Assembly: GCA_018242525.1 (NCBI GenBank)
Contig: JAFEBS010000068.1
Location: 1 to 60,669, forward strand
DNA length: 60,669 nt
From: Planctomycetota bacterium
GTDB lineage: Bacteria > Planctomycetota > Planctomycetia > Planctomycetales > Planctomycetaceae
Direction: 5' to 3'
Shown: positions 18,003 through 26,623 of the stretch, one piece after another
Layout of the letters: each line of letters begins with the position of its first letter
Position numbering within the stretch: position 1 is the stretch's first letter
Made by a program: the position numbers and the translations under genes
The notes under the pieces: generated by a model
Database searches by the model: none
What the model was told of the DNA's origin: nothing
The model's input: only the letters and a program-made list of their open reading frames with translations

Positions 18003-19190
18003 CTACCGATAGACGTTCTTTCGCAGCACATCGAGTGGGTAAAACGTGTCTCGCCAGCGAACTCCCCCTTGCCGAAGCGTGATCCAGGTGGATCTCAAGA
18101 AGGCGAACAGGAACGCCATGCCTGCGGGGATCAGCAGCGGAAAGACCCAGAAGGAATGCCCGAACAGACGCGAGTTGACGCCGAAAAGCAGGTGTGACAG
18201 AACCAGCGCGGCGACGAACCCCAATCGGGCCCCGCCCGCGAAAAGCGTCCCGGCGAGTGGTCCCAGGAAGACCGCGGCCGTGACGCTGGTGACGAACAGC
18301 AAGTGCAGGATCGAGTAACCGGCGGACGCGAAGGCGTTCTTTTCCAGACCCGTAATGCAGGCCCAGGCCGATTGTTGCCAGCGGATATTGAGTCCCTCAC
18401 CGGCACGTAGAACTTCGCTGCGGGATCCGGTTCGCTTGAGCAGTTTGCCGAGCTTGACATCGTCGAGAATGTCGAGACGAATCAGGTCGAACCCACCGGC
18501 TCGCTCCAGGGCGGATCGGCGAACCAGATTGAAGGCTCCCACGCCGAGATAGAACCACGGGAAGCGGGTGGGAACCAGTCCAGGTTGAGTTCCCGCTGCG
18601 AAGATCAAGGCGAAGCAGGCCACAAACGCCGCTTCAAACAATCCCGCGGCTTCAATGTTTGGAAACAGTGGCAGATGATCCAGATTGCGGGCGACGGCAT
18701 ATTTCAAGGACCGCTTCAACGTTTCGGGGTGATAGACCACATCGCCATCCGTGAACAGAATCCATTCGCCGCGTGCCTGCTGGCTGCCCACATGCAACGC
18801 ATGGTTCTTCCCCAGCCACCCCTCGGGCAACTCCCGGATGTGAACGACCTTCAACTCCGGACCGCGAACGGACTCGTCGGTGTTGGAATTCACCTCGTCG
18901 GCCAAACGATCCATGATGACCCCAGTGTCATCGCGCGACCGATCGTCCAGCGCAATGATTTCAAACGCCGGGTAATCGGCCGCGAGCAGAGACCGCAGTC
19001 CCGCTTCAATCTTGTGGCCTTCGTCCCGGGCGGGAACCACCACGGACAGGAACGGCCACTCGATGGGTTCCGCCACACGGTCACTCTGTCGGCGCAGCGA
19101 GCGCCCGAGGAACCAGAGGGATGGCAGACCGGCAGCGACGGCCCAGACGACAAACAACAACCAACCCGCCAGATTCAGCACGATGGGCAT
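18003..19190 (-). CDS. hpnB: membrane glycosyltransferase, HpnB-like (GT2)
   Basis: This 395-aa protein has an N-terminal membrane anchor (residues 5-25) and a GT2 catalytic domain: SVVVPARDEGHKIEAGLRSL, IALDDRSRDDTG, NHALHVGSQQARGEWILFTDGDV (the DxD), and the acceptor-side ILDDVKLGKLLKRTG. At least three C-terminal membrane segments follow. The layout matches the hopene-associated glycosyltransferase HpnB family. No hpn or shc gene is nearby, so the lipid acceptor is unproven. Confidence 0.82.
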   Translation of the reverse strand: MPIVLNLAGWLLFVVWAVAAGLPSLWFLGRSLRRQSDRVAEPIEWPFLSVVVPARDEGHKIEAGLRSLLAADYPAFEIIALDDRSRDDTGVIMDRLADEVNSNTDESVRGPELKVVHIRELPEGWLGKNHALHVGSQQARGEWILFTDGDVVYHPETLKRSLKYAVARNLDHLPLFPNIEAAGLFEAAFVACFALIFAAGTQPGLVPTRFPWFYLGVGAFNLVRRSALERAGGFDLIRLDILDDVKLGKLLKRTGSRSEVLRAGEGLNIRWQQSAWACITGLEKNAFASAGYSILHLLFVTSVTAAVFLGPLAGTLFAGGARLGFVAALVLSHLLFGVNSRLFGHSFWVFPLLIPAGMAFLFAFLRSTWITLRQGGVRWRDTFYPLDVLRKNVYR

Positions 19191-19245
19191 TTCCGATGGA
19201 ATAAAAAGTCAGGGAAAAGGTCGCTCTGCGCACGTTCGCTTTCAA

Positions 19246-19398
19246 GTAGCCTTCACGCTCCGCGTGAAGAAAGCCGGGTGTGACATCGGTAGGAATGGTG
19301 ATCCGAGATTCTCTCCAGCGCACGCTTCATTCTGAACCGCATCGCCGATGACTGATGATCCAACTATCCGCTTTCTTCACGCGGAGCCTGAAGGCTAC
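19246..19398. repeat. 153-bp element bounded by 29-bp inverted repeats
   Basis: The arms at 19246-19274 and 19370-19398 match with one mismatch and contain CTCCGCGTGAAGAAAGC and its complement. The arms themselves are partly palindromic (TTCACGC...GCGTGAA). It lies between two minus-strand genes and codes for nothing recognisable. Confidence 0.7.
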
Positions 19399-19425
19399 GG
19401 GCCGGCTTGCCTGCAGGCGGGGGAT

Positions 19426-20571
19426 TTAGCGGGCAGGTGGAGACCAGAGAGTGGCAATGATGTCGCGTTCCCGGGAATGATCTTCGCAGAAGTAATAGAC
19501 GACGACCACCGTACCATCGGGACGCTGGATGCTGCGGGGATAGCCGATGTCGCGGCTTTTTCCGTCCGTCCGCAGGAGATAGTCCCGGCTCCATGTCGAT
19601 CCCTGATCGGAGCTCAGTTTGGCGTGGATGGAAAACGGAAGTTTGCGCTGACCCCAAATCAGGCACAGGCGTCCATCCTTCAGTCGGATCAGGCTGGCGG
19701 GGTTTCCTTCACCGGTATCCGGGACTGGACGATTCACGAAGCTCCAGGATTGCCCGTTGTCCATGGACCGATAGCCGTCGATCCAACTGCCGGTGCCGTC
19801 ACGATGGCGGATGGCACTGAAGAGGCCTGAGTCCGATAGTCGTACAGTCGCGGGCATGATCGCATAGCCGGGCTGCTCCGGGGCAATCCATCCGTGCACG
19901 TTCCACGTTTTGCCTCCGTCGGTGGTCCGGGCGCAGAGCGGTCGTCCCTCCTTCCCGTTGGACTTCGCAGCGGTCAGGAACACGAGACACGATCTGGGGC
20001 CTTCGACAAGGTAATCCGTACGGGCAGCGATTCCGGGAGTCCCCAAATCGGGGAACCGGAACGGTCCCTTCCAGGAATGGCCGCGATCGTAGGAATAGTA
20101 GAAACACGACGGTCCGACATTCGTGTCGGTCATTCGCAACGTCAACGCAAAGTCGGGATGAGTGAATTCGATGTCACCCGGACAGTCCGTCCAATCCGCT
20201 TCCTGCCGTCCGACGGGAGGTTTCCCGTGCAGCGACTTGCCGCGTGGAATCAAGGCTCCCTGGCGGGAAGGGTCTTCAATGCTCCATGTCAAACCGCCGT
20301 CGAGACTGCGGGCCAGCAGGTGCTCTTCCGGCTTGTCACGATCAATGGCATGCCGATCCGGGCCCAGATCCTTGTAATAGCCGCGACTGAATCCCACCAG
20401 GATTTCGTTGCCCCAACTCCAGATCCCATGATTCGCGGGCCAGCCCCCGAATCGACCGGGTTCATGGAACACCGCCACGTGCCGCACATTCTCGACATCA
20501 CCAGCGTCGGCTGACCGGGCAACCATGCCAGCCAGGATTGCGATTCCCCAAAAACGAGTCGAGCAGATCAT
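19426..20571 (-). CDS. secreted sialidase-like (BNR repeat) protein
   Basis: This 381-aa protein has a signal peptide (residues 1-23, ending ARSADA). A six-bladed sialidase-type propeller follows, with Asp-box-like repeats LARSLDGGLTWSIEDPS, YYSYDRGHSWKGPFRF, ARTTDGGKTWNVHGW, RSMDNGQSWSFVNRP and LSSDQGSTWSRDYL. Family members cleave sialic acid or related glycosides, and planctomycetes carry many of unknown specificity. The RIP motif region (IKDL-like GYYKDLGPDRH) is diverged, so true sialidase activity is uncertain. Confidence 0.85.
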   Translation of the reverse strand: MICSTRFWGIAILAGMVARSADAGDVENVRHVAVFHEPGRFGGWPANHGIWSWGNEILVGFSRGYYKDLGPDRHAIDRDKPEEHLLARSLDGGLTWSIEDPSRQGALIPRGKSLHGKPPVGRQEADWTDCPGDIEFTHPDFALTLRMTDTNVGPSCFYYSYDRGHSWKGPFRFPDLGTPGIAARTDYLVEGPRSCLVFLTAAKSNGKEGRPLCARTTDGGKTWNVHGWIAPEQPGYAIMPATVRLSDSGLFSAIRHRDGTGSWIDGYRSMDNGQSWSFVNRPVPDTGEGNPASLIRLKDGRLCLIWGQRKLPFSIHAKLSSDQGSTWSRDYLLRTDGKSRDIGYPRSIQRPDGTVVVVYYFCEDHSRERDIIATLWSPPAR

Positions 20572-20630
20572 GTTGAAACCGTTCTCCAGATCGCTGTTGG
20601 ATTCGCACGCGACCGCACAGTTCTTGCCAC

Positions 20631-21180
20631 CTATTTCTGGATGGCAAACACCACTTCCTTCTTCGCTCGGTTGATGCCGACCAGTCCGCCGGTCTGGGGG
20701 GCGGTCGCGAACCCCTGACCGGTAAACGGAACCGCTTCTGTGTCGACCAGGTCCAGTACCGTCCCCGACATGGGCAGACGCAATCGAAAGAGGATTTGAT
20801 CATCATGACCAGTCACCAGCAGATTCCCGTCATGCCAAATCCCGCCGGACAGGCTGAATTTGCCCAGTTTGTGAATGACGGCCGGTGGATAGGTCCAGCG
20901 TCCCTGTTCCTGCCATACGGCATCGAACTTCGCCAGGAACGTCCCGCTGTTGTTGTCACCGTACCGGGCGAAGTTGCACCACCAGTCGTCGTTGTGACGA
21001 ACCGCCCAGGTCAGACTGCCGCCGTAATTGCCAAAGGACTTGAATGTTGAAAGTTGCATCGACTCCAGGTCCAGCAACTTGATCTCGCTCTGCTCTGGCG
21101 TATGCGGGTAATTCGAGTGGGCACAATAGAGCGATCCTTTCCACAGGAAACTTTTGAAGTCAGGTGACCGGACTAAACAC
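20631..21180 (-). pseudogene. 5'-truncated gene of a planctomycete beta-propeller-like family
   Basis: The reading frame SPDFKSFLWKGSLYCAHSNY ... LTWAVRHNDDWWCNFARYGD ... GGIWHDGNLLVTGHDD ... FATAPQTGGLVGINRAKKEV looks like the C-terminal two thirds of a secreted propeller-type family I have seen in planctomycetes. There is no start codon or signal peptide. The conserved part begins at about 21170, immediately next to the inverted-repeat element at 21181-21249, and upstream of that is a different gene. I infer that the 5' end was lost at the repeat. Confidence 0.6.
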
Positions 21181-21249
21181 CCCGTGGAAAAGGTGTCTGC
21201 CCCTTTGGAGGGCATTGCCCGGAGAGGGTCAGACATCTTTTTCCACGGG
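21181..21249. repeat. inverted-repeat element (GGTGTCTGACC family, copy 2, diverged)
   Basis: Arms CCCGTGGAAAAGGTGTCTG and its near-complement (ending ctttttccacggg) enclose a centre with cctttggagggca and cccggagagggtcagac, shared with the copies at 14464-14572 and 23750-23847. This copy is shorter (69 bp) and more diverged. It marks the broken end of the pseudogene at 20631-21180. Confidence 0.75.
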
Positions 21250-21258
21250 CAGCCCGGT

Positions 21259-22410
21259 CTATTGGCTCCCAAACGCCGCTTTTGCAGCCTTGTTAAAAGT
21301 CCCCTGGGCTTCCCCGCCGTTTCCGGCGTAGCCTGCATGCTGGATCATCCAGACCGTCACCAATCCACTTTGAGGATCGACGGTCATGTTCGTGGCGTGA
21401 GCCCCGCCGTGGCCGAACGTCGTGCCATTGGTGGAAAAGCCAAATCCGTAGCCGTCCTTCAAGGCATCGCCCGTCTGCTTGCTCGTCATCTGCTTGACCG
21501 CGGCCTCGGACAGGTATCGACGTCCCTCCAGGGTTCCGCCATTCAGCAGCATCTGGCAGAAACGGCCCATGTCCCTGGCAGTACCAAAGTAACCGCCCGC
21601 GGGCATGGGATAGCGGTGAGTGCGATCCTGCAGCGGATACTGCAATTGACTGATTTTGAACTCCTCCAGGTCATTCTTCGCGGCATTGGGCCGGTAGGAT
21701 TTGGCGAGACGCGACACCTGCTCGTCATTCGGCCAGAACGTGGTGTCTTTCATCCCCAGCGGTTGGAACAGGCGTTCTTCCAGGAATCGTTCGTAGGGCA
21801 TTCCGCTGACGACTTCGATGATCCGCCCGGCAGTGTTGATTCCGGCATTGCTGTACTGGTACTTGGTATCCGGTTCGAAGATCAGCGGCGTCAGGGCATA
21901 GCTCAACACCGCCTCCCGCAACGGCAGGCGATCCAGCGTGGGGTGCTCCACAGCAGAAGCGAATGGCAAACCGCTGGTGTGGCTCAGAACATTCTTCACG
22001 GTGATCGGATGCCTGGGACGTTTCAACAGTCGGGTCGTGTCGTCCTGATAAACCGCCACCATCTGACCGCGAAATTCCGGCAGATATTTTTCGACCGGAT
22101 CCTCGACATTCACCTTCCCCTCATCGACCAGGATCATCAACGCGGCGGCGGTGATCGGCTTGGACATCGAGGCGATCCAGAACATGGAATCTGTCGTCAT
22201 CGGCTTCTTGGCGGCGAGATCCTCGAACCCGACGGCCTCCAGGCTGAGAACCTTGTCCCGTGAGGCCACGAGCGTGACGGCTCCCGCCAGCGAGTGACTG
22301 TCCACGTACGGTTGCAACACCGCCGCGACCCGGGGTGCGTCGGCCCGAACCCCTGAGGCAGCCAGACAGATCAGAACGGCGAAGGCCACAAATTGACGAC
22401 GAAGTCTCAT
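21259..22410 (-). CDS. exported serine beta-lactamase-like / penicillin-binding-type hydrolase
   Basis: This 383-aa protein has a signal peptide (MRLRRQFVAFAVLICLAASG). A class C beta-lactamase/DD-peptidase fold follows, with SxxK in MFWIASMSKPITAAAL, YxN in YQYSNAGINTAGR and the third element FGHGGAHATN (HGG instead of KTG). These are features of the esterase/peptidase branch (PF00144). Planctomycetes have large paralogous sets, and it need not act on antibiotics. The start is at 22410; further upstream the frame enters repeat sequence. Confidence 0.88.
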   Translation of the reverse strand: MRLRRQFVAFAVLICLAASGVRADAPRVAAVLQPYVDSHSLAGAVTLVASRDKVLSLEAVGFEDLAAKKPMTTDSMFWIASMSKPITAAALMILVDEGKVNVEDPVEKYLPEFRGQMVAVYQDDTTRLLKRPRHPITVKNVLSHTSGLPFASAVEHPTLDRLPLREAVLSYALTPLIFEPDTKYQYSNAGINTAGRIIEVVSGMPYERFLEERLFQPLGMKDTTFWPNDEQVSRLAKSYRPNAAKNDLEEFKISQLQYPLQDRTHRYPMPAGGYFGTARDMGRFCQMLLNGGTLEGRRYLSEAAVKQMTSKQTGDALKDGYGFGFSTNGTTFGHGGAHATNMTVDPQSGLVTVWMIQHAGYAGNGGEAQGTFNKAAKAAFGSQ

Positions 22411-22520
22411 GAAGTTGTTCCCAGGGTGATCAGTGCCAATGACGCAGGAATCCGAATGATGACCCTGCACCTGGCGCTGGTCAACCCGGCAGACCGCCTG
22501 GCCTGTAACGAACTTTGTAG

Positions 22521-22540
22521 CCGAAGTCGTGAGACTTCGG
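22521..22540. repeat. isolated copy of the tandem-array palindrome
   Basis: CCGAAGTCGTGAGACTTCGG, identical to the palindrome in the array at 1091-1939 and preceded by the same GTAG. It lies in the 350-bp gap between the beta-lactamase-like gene and the esterase gene. Otherwise that gap (22411-22757) shows nothing I can name. Confidence 0.8.
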
Positions 22541-22757
22541 CTGTTTGTCACTCGACGTCCGATCGCTCACGAGATCGGCTACTGGGAAAGCCGCACGATC
22601 AGACCGTGGCCCCCCAATTTAAAAAAGGGCGATGGCCCAGGGTGGTCACGGTTTGCCGCCCACAGATGCGACAGACGACGAGGCGATGTACGATAGGGTT
22701 CCCCCCGGACAGCATTCCTGCGGAACCGATCAGATGCGTCGGAAGGATTGGACGGAT

Positions 22758-23645
22758 ATGAAGACCTGTTTCTTGAGCCTGTTGATCCTGTGTTGTGCCC
22801 TGGCCGACGTGGGTACCGCCCACGAGCCGCTGACGCTGAAACTGTGGCCGGACGGACCACCCACGGCGATGGTGCCGAAGTCCGAAGCGACGAAAAAGCT
22901 GATTGAATCGTACGGCGGGGTTGGCCCCAATCGCATTTCGGATGTCAGTGATCCAACGATCACGGTGTTTCGTCCGGACAAGCCCAACGGAACTTCGGTG
23001 ATCGTGGCACCGGGCGGCGGCTTCATGTTCTTGTCATACGCTCACGAGGGGACTCAAGTCTGCGAATGGCTCACGTCGCTGGGGGTTACGGCCGTGCTGC
23101 TGAAGTACCGCACGCCGACGCGCGACGAGTCCGAAATGTTTGAACTTCCTGTTCAAGACGCCGAACGAGCCCTGGGGCTGGTGAGAAGGCATGCTGCCGA
23201 ATGGAACCTCAACCCCAGCCGAGTTGGCCTGCTCGGCTTCTCGGCCGGAGCGAACTTGGCCGGTCACGTGGCCTGGGATCGCGGCGCCCGAACCTATCCG
23301 CAGCAGCCCGGGCTGGACGATCCACGCGGGCCGGACTTCCTGGTCTTCATCTACGGGGGCGGATTCCTCGACCCAAACGACAAATCGAAGTTTCGTCCGG
23401 GATTCAGGATTCCAGCCGATGCTCCGCCGGTGTTTTTTCTCGTCGCTCACGACGACAAGTCGAACCCGATCGAAGCGGCCCTGCTGTACCTGGAATACAA
23501 GAAGCGTGATCTGTCGGCCGAACTTCACATTTGCGCGCAGGGGGGCCACGGATTCGGCATGCGGAAAGACGGCAAACCGATCAACCAGTGGCCTCAGCGT
23601 TGCGCCGAATGGATGAAAAGCCAGGGTTATCTCGGCGACAAATGA
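22758..23645 (+). CDS. secreted alpha/beta hydrolase (acetyl-xylan esterase-like)
   Basis: This 295-aa protein has a signal peptide (MKTCFLSLLILCCALADVGT) and then an alpha/beta-hydrolase. Oxyanion region VIVAPGGGFMFLSYAHEG, nucleophile elbow VGLLGFSAGANLAGH, acidic residue in FFLVAHDDKSNP and catalytic His in CAQGGHGFG are all present. The BD-FAE/acetyl-esterase-like sequence EPLTLKLWPDGPP is very common in planctomycete polysaccharide-degradation genes. ATG 22758 is preferred because upstream codons lack a signal peptide. Confidence 0.88.
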   Translation: MKTCFLSLLILCCALADVGTAHEPLTLKLWPDGPPTAMVPKSEATKKLIESYGGVGPNRISDVSDPTITVFRPDKPNGTSVIVAPGGGFMFLSYAHEGTQVCEWLTSLGVTAVLLKYRTPTRDESEMFELPVQDAERALGLVRRHAAEWNLNPSRVGLLGFSAGANLAGHVAWDRGARTYPQQPGLDDPRGPDFLVFIYGGGFLDPNDKSKFRPGFRIPADAPPVFFLVAHDDKSNPIEAALLYLEYKKRDLSAELHICAQGGHGFGMRKDGKPINQWPQRCAEWMKSQGYLGDK

Positions 23646-23749
23646 CGGGCTGCAACGGATCGAAAACCTTCCTGTTCCCGATGATCGGGCTCCCGTGACT
23701 CGTTCGACAGTTGACTCGCTGAGCCGCCTCGCTATTGTGTTGCCCCTGA

Positions 23750-23847
23750 CAGCCTGTGGCAAAAGGTGTCTGACCCTCTCCGGGCACGGGATTTTCAAGG
23801 TGTATTCAGTGCCCTCCAAAGGGTCAGACACCTTTTGCCACAGGCTG
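23750..23847. repeat. inverted-repeat element (GGTGTCTGACC family, copy 3)
   Basis: Near-perfect 27-bp arms contain CAGCCTGTGGCAAAAGG and its complement. The centre holds ctccgggcacgggattttcaagg, present in copy 1 in inverted orientation. It lies about 100 bp after the esterase stop and 60 bp before the SET gene, so it could also act as a bidirectional terminator. Confidence 0.8.
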
Positions 23848-23906
23848 TTAAGACATGACGTTGGCGCTCGCTGCGAACTGACAGATCGGTGCACACTGGA
23901 GACATG

Positions 23907-24434
23907 ATGTCGACTGCGAATCCCTGGGTGATTGTCGGTAAGGTTCCGTACGGTAAAGGCGTGTTTGCGAGGAAGCGAATCCCTGAAGGAACCGACATCG
24001 GCCTGGTCGTCGGCAAGGTCATCAACGACCCCGATTACGCCAGCGCCTATTGCATTGATCTGGGAAACAACCTGTCACTGGAACCGAGAACCCCGTTCCG
24101 GTACCTGAACCACCGCTGCGAACCGAACGCCGCGCTGCATCTGCGGGAAGTCGTCTACGAAGACGGAACTCCGGCCCCGTCCGAGGTCTATCTGGAAGCC
24201 CTGACGGAGATCCACGAAGGGACCGAATTGACGATCGATTACCAATGGAGTGCCGACGGCGCCATCAAATGCCTGTGCGGAGCGAATCTCTGTCGCGGCT
24301 GGGTGGTGGCCGCGGAAGAATTGCCCGCACTCTTGAAATCCCACAAACCCAAGCAGCGCCGCTCGAGAAGTACCGCGTCCGCCAGCAAGAGCACTCCCAA
24401 ACCCGCCGGGACAAAATCACGGCTGGTGCGGTAG
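23907..24434 (+). CDS. SET-domain protein (lysine methyltransferase-like)
   Basis: This protein of about 175 aa is a compact SET domain: N-terminal KVPYGKGVFARKRIPEGTDI, core YLNHRCEPNAALHL (the NHxCxPN motif), ELTIDYQW and a post-SET Cys cluster KCLCGANLCRGW. A basic Ser/Lys-rich tail (KPKQRRSRSTAS) follows, which could contact nucleic acid. Bacterial SET proteins methylate ribosomal or DNA-binding proteins; the target here is unknown. ATG 23907 fits the GGAG at 23898-23901 best; ATG 23904 is the alternative. Confidence 0.88.
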   Translation: MSTANPWVIVGKVPYGKGVFARKRIPEGTDIGLVVGKVINDPDYASAYCIDLGNNLSLEPRTPFRYLNHRCEPNAALHLREVVYEDGTPAPSEVYLEALTEIHEGTELTIDYQWSADGAIKCLCGANLCRGWVVAAEELPALLKSHKPKQRRSRSTASASKSTPKPAGTKSRLVR

Positions 24435-24666
24435 CATCCCGCCGCGATTCTGCCCGTCAGTGACCCGGACCACGCAAGTGCGTCGATCCGCCGGTATCCG
24501 TCTACCGCAACACCTTGCCGGAAGGCGGTTTCCGGTTGATTTCAGGGAAACGGAAGGACGGGGCACTTGGAGAATCGCTCAGCCTTGTCGGCCGGGCCGT
24601 TTTTGCTATCATCCTCCCCGCACAGCCGCCGCATCGCCTTTTCGGGGATGTGGAATTGGTCCCACC

Positions 24667-24739
24667 GCCGCCGTAGCTCAGTTGGTAGAGCGACGCTTTC
24701 GTAAAGCGTAGGTCGTCAGTTCGAGTCTGACCGGCGGCT
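24667..24739 (+). tRNA. tRNA-Thr (anticodon CGT)
   Basis: All four arms fold: acceptor GCCGCCG / CGGCGGC, D arm GCTC...GAGC, anticodon stem ACGCT / AGCGT with loop TTCGTAA (anticodon CGT), T arm GTCAG-TTCGAGT-CTGAC, discriminator T. No encoded CCA. It is the integration target of the prophage that follows. Confidence 0.95.
24694..24739 (+). other. attL: 46-bp core at the tRNA-Thr 3' part
   Basis: Identical over 46 bp to 54566-54611; the bases either side differ in both copies. It covers the anticodon arm through the discriminator base, the usual target of tyrosine integrases. The integrase gene ends 5 bp further on. Confidence 0.93.
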
Positions 24740-24743
24740 TATC

Positions 24744-26012
24744 TTAAACCGGTTCGGTATCATCAGTTACGATGATTGCTGAACCGGTTTTTTCGTTGGA
24801 ATCCGGGTTTTGACTGACAATTGACTGACTATTCTGAATTCGGAGTTCAGAGATCGTGTCGAAGTGACCGGCAGCCTCGTCCTGCATGCCTCGCATCAGG
24901 TGCCCGTACTTGTCCATCGAAAGCTTGATGGTCGAGTGGCCCAGCAGCTCCTGAATGACCTTCGGGTGCGAGCCCGCTTTAATGAGCAGGGATGCCGCCG
25001 TGTGGCGCAGGTCGTGGAAAGTGACCGTGTCAGGGATCCCCGCCGCCTTCCGGATCGGCTTCCACGCTCGGCGCTCGAAATTGGACTTTCGCAGGAAGCC
25101 CCCATCGTGGTCGCAAAACACGGTTGGGCAGTCTTCGAGCCCTTCCGCAGCCTGTTCGTCCTTATGGACCTGCAGAGCGTCCACGGTGACCAGGGGGATT
25201 CGTACCATTCGTCGCCCGGAGTCGCTCTTTGGTTCCTTGAGGCGAAGTTGCCCCTTGGACTCCTCCAGGGAGAACCGCACAGCGATCGTTCCCGACGTCA
25301 GGTCAACATCGTCCCAGTGCAAGGCAAAGATTTCGCCCTGGCGTAGCCCCGTTGTGATGGCGACCACGAAAACTGCCTTCAACCGGTGACCATTCGCCGC
25401 GGTGATCAGCGATTTGATCTGCGGCGGTTCCAATGGCAGGATCTTGCGCTTTGAAACCTTCGGCGGCTTCACTTTGTTGCAGGGGTTCCGGCCGATCAAA
25501 TCCCAGTCCACCGCCACGTTGAACGCGGTGCGGAGAACCTGCAGACAATACCGCCGGGTTTCTTCACCGGCCCCGGAACGCTCCAGATTTGCCATCAGTC
25601 CGACGATGTGGGTCTGATTGATAGCCGACAGCTTGATCCGCCCGCAGTGTGGTTTGATGTGCAGTCGCAACAGGGATTCGTAGCGGTTGTGGGTGTTCGG
25701 TGCCACGCTGCTCCGTGCATTCTCATGCCATCGGTCGAGGAAATCCCCGACAGTCAGCTTGCCGGTTGCGGTCAGACCCCCGTCGTTCTTCAGTTTGGCA
25801 AGGTCCGTCAATTTCTTCGTGACATCTTGCTTCAGCCGACCGTAGACTGATCGGATGATGCGTTTCCCAGTGGCATCGCAACCGACATCGATCCGGGCTT
25901 CCCAGCGACCATCTGGCCGCTGCCACACTGAGCCTTCGCCCTTGCCACGTCGGCCCCGTGGTCTCGGCTTCGGATCGCCAGAATCACCTGTGGTGGATTT
26001 CTTCTTCGCCAT
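24744..26012 (-). CDS. int: tyrosine recombinase (phage integrase)
   Basis: This 422-aa protein has an N-terminal basic arm-binding region (residues about 15-80, GKGEGSVWQRPDGRWEARID), a SAM-like core-binding domain (about 90-165) and a catalytic domain. Arg of ATTGLRQGEIFALHW, HxxR of TFHDLRHTAASLL, His of ELLGHSTIKLS and Tyr of MDKYGHL are present. All catalytic residues are intact and length is normal. The gene reads toward the tRNA and stops 5 bp from it, the standard arrangement for tRNA-directed integrases. Its last 30 codons include a TGACTGAC repeat also found near attR. Confidence 0.95.
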   Translation of the reverse strand: MAKKKSTTGDSGDPKPRPRGRRGKGEGSVWQRPDGRWEARIDVGCDATGKRIIRSVYGRLKQDVTKKLTDLAKLKNDGGLTATGKLTVGDFLDRWHENARSSVAPNTHNRYESLLRLHIKPHCGRIKLSAINQTHIVGLMANLERSGAGEETRRYCLQVLRTAFNVAVDWDLIGRNPCNKVKPPKVSKRKILPLEPPQIKSLITAANGHRLKAVFVVAITTGLRQGEIFALHWDDVDLTSGTIAVRFSLEESKGQLRLKEPKSDSGRRMVRIPLVTVDALQVHKDEQAAEGLEDCPTVFCDHDGGFLRKSNFERRAWKPIRKAAGIPDTVTFHDLRHTAASLLIKAGSHPKVIQELLGHSTIKLSMDKYGHLMRGMQDEAAGHFDTISELRIQNSQSIVSQNPDSNEKTGSAIIVTDDTEPV

Positions 26013-26015
26013 TGA

Positions 26016-26270
26016 TCAGACCTTCGCGAAAAGTTGTGGTGCCTTGCCAAGGTACCGCTGCCGAAAGTGCAGATCGTCGCCGCGGGTGGCTTCGGTCGGC
26101 CCGACCAGGTCCCGCAGTGCATCCAAGTAACGGTGAATCGTCCGGGTCGCGATTCCCCACTCCGCCGCCTGCGCGGGCACGTTGACACCATCGCCACGTA
26201 GCATCGAATCCAGGTCGCGGATCCGCTGGACGTCCTCTGTCAGCTTCGTGCGCTTTCTCACAATCCCCAT
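26016..26270 (-). CDS. small helix-turn-helix protein, possible integrase-linked regulator
   Basis: This 84-aa basic protein has the HTH pattern VPAQAAEWGIATRTIHRYLDALRDL. It lies immediately before the integrase (3-bp gap), so it is co-transcribed and may control excision direction or integrase expression. ATG at 26270 (MGIVRKRTKL) is chosen because upstream residues are not conserved-looking. It is not a recognisable Xis, so function is inference. Confidence 0.65.
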   Translation of the reverse strand: MGIVRKRTKLTEDVQRIRDLDSMLRGDGVNVPAQAAEWGIATRTIHRYLDALRDLVGPTEATRGDDLHFRQRYLGKAPQLFAKV

Positions 26271-26326
26271 GGTCGACTCCAAAAGACGGGGGCGGGGTTT
26301 GCTGTCCCCCGCCCGGTTGGTTGCGT

Positions 26327-26461
26327 TCACTTCCATGACTTGTCGAACAGGTCGCACATCTCCTCGAAGCTCAGGTCCGAGCCCGGGTACCAGACCCATT
26401 CACTCGACCGTTTGGACTTCCCGACAAATCTTCCCCCGTTGATTTCGTGTCCGCGTTCCAT
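26327..26461 (-). CDS. small hypothetical phage protein, 44 aa
   Basis: It has a strong AGGAG ribosome site 8 bases before the ATG at 26461 and encodes MERGHEINGGRFVGKSKR and a tail ending SFEEMCDLFDKSWK. Aromatic residues and a short acidic C-terminal helix are visible. The family is unknown. Confidence 0.5.
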   Translation of the reverse strand: MERGHEINGGRFVGKSKRSSEWVWYPGSDLSFEEMCDLFDKSWK

Positions 26462-26623
26462 TTGCGTGCTCCTATCTTTGAGTGACTCACCGAACAGGTT
26501 CAATGATATATGTTCGTCCGTTAGGGTCAAGCATTAAATAGGATGGTTTGTAATATTCGATAAAACAACCCCGCCAGCGAGTGCCGACGGGGTCCCTCAC
26601 GCATCGCCGACAGGGATGATAAC

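Noticed and set aside
26327..26530. 67-aa form of the small early protein
   Set aside because: The shorter 44-aa form has the ribosome site; the extra codons run into the AT-rich leader.
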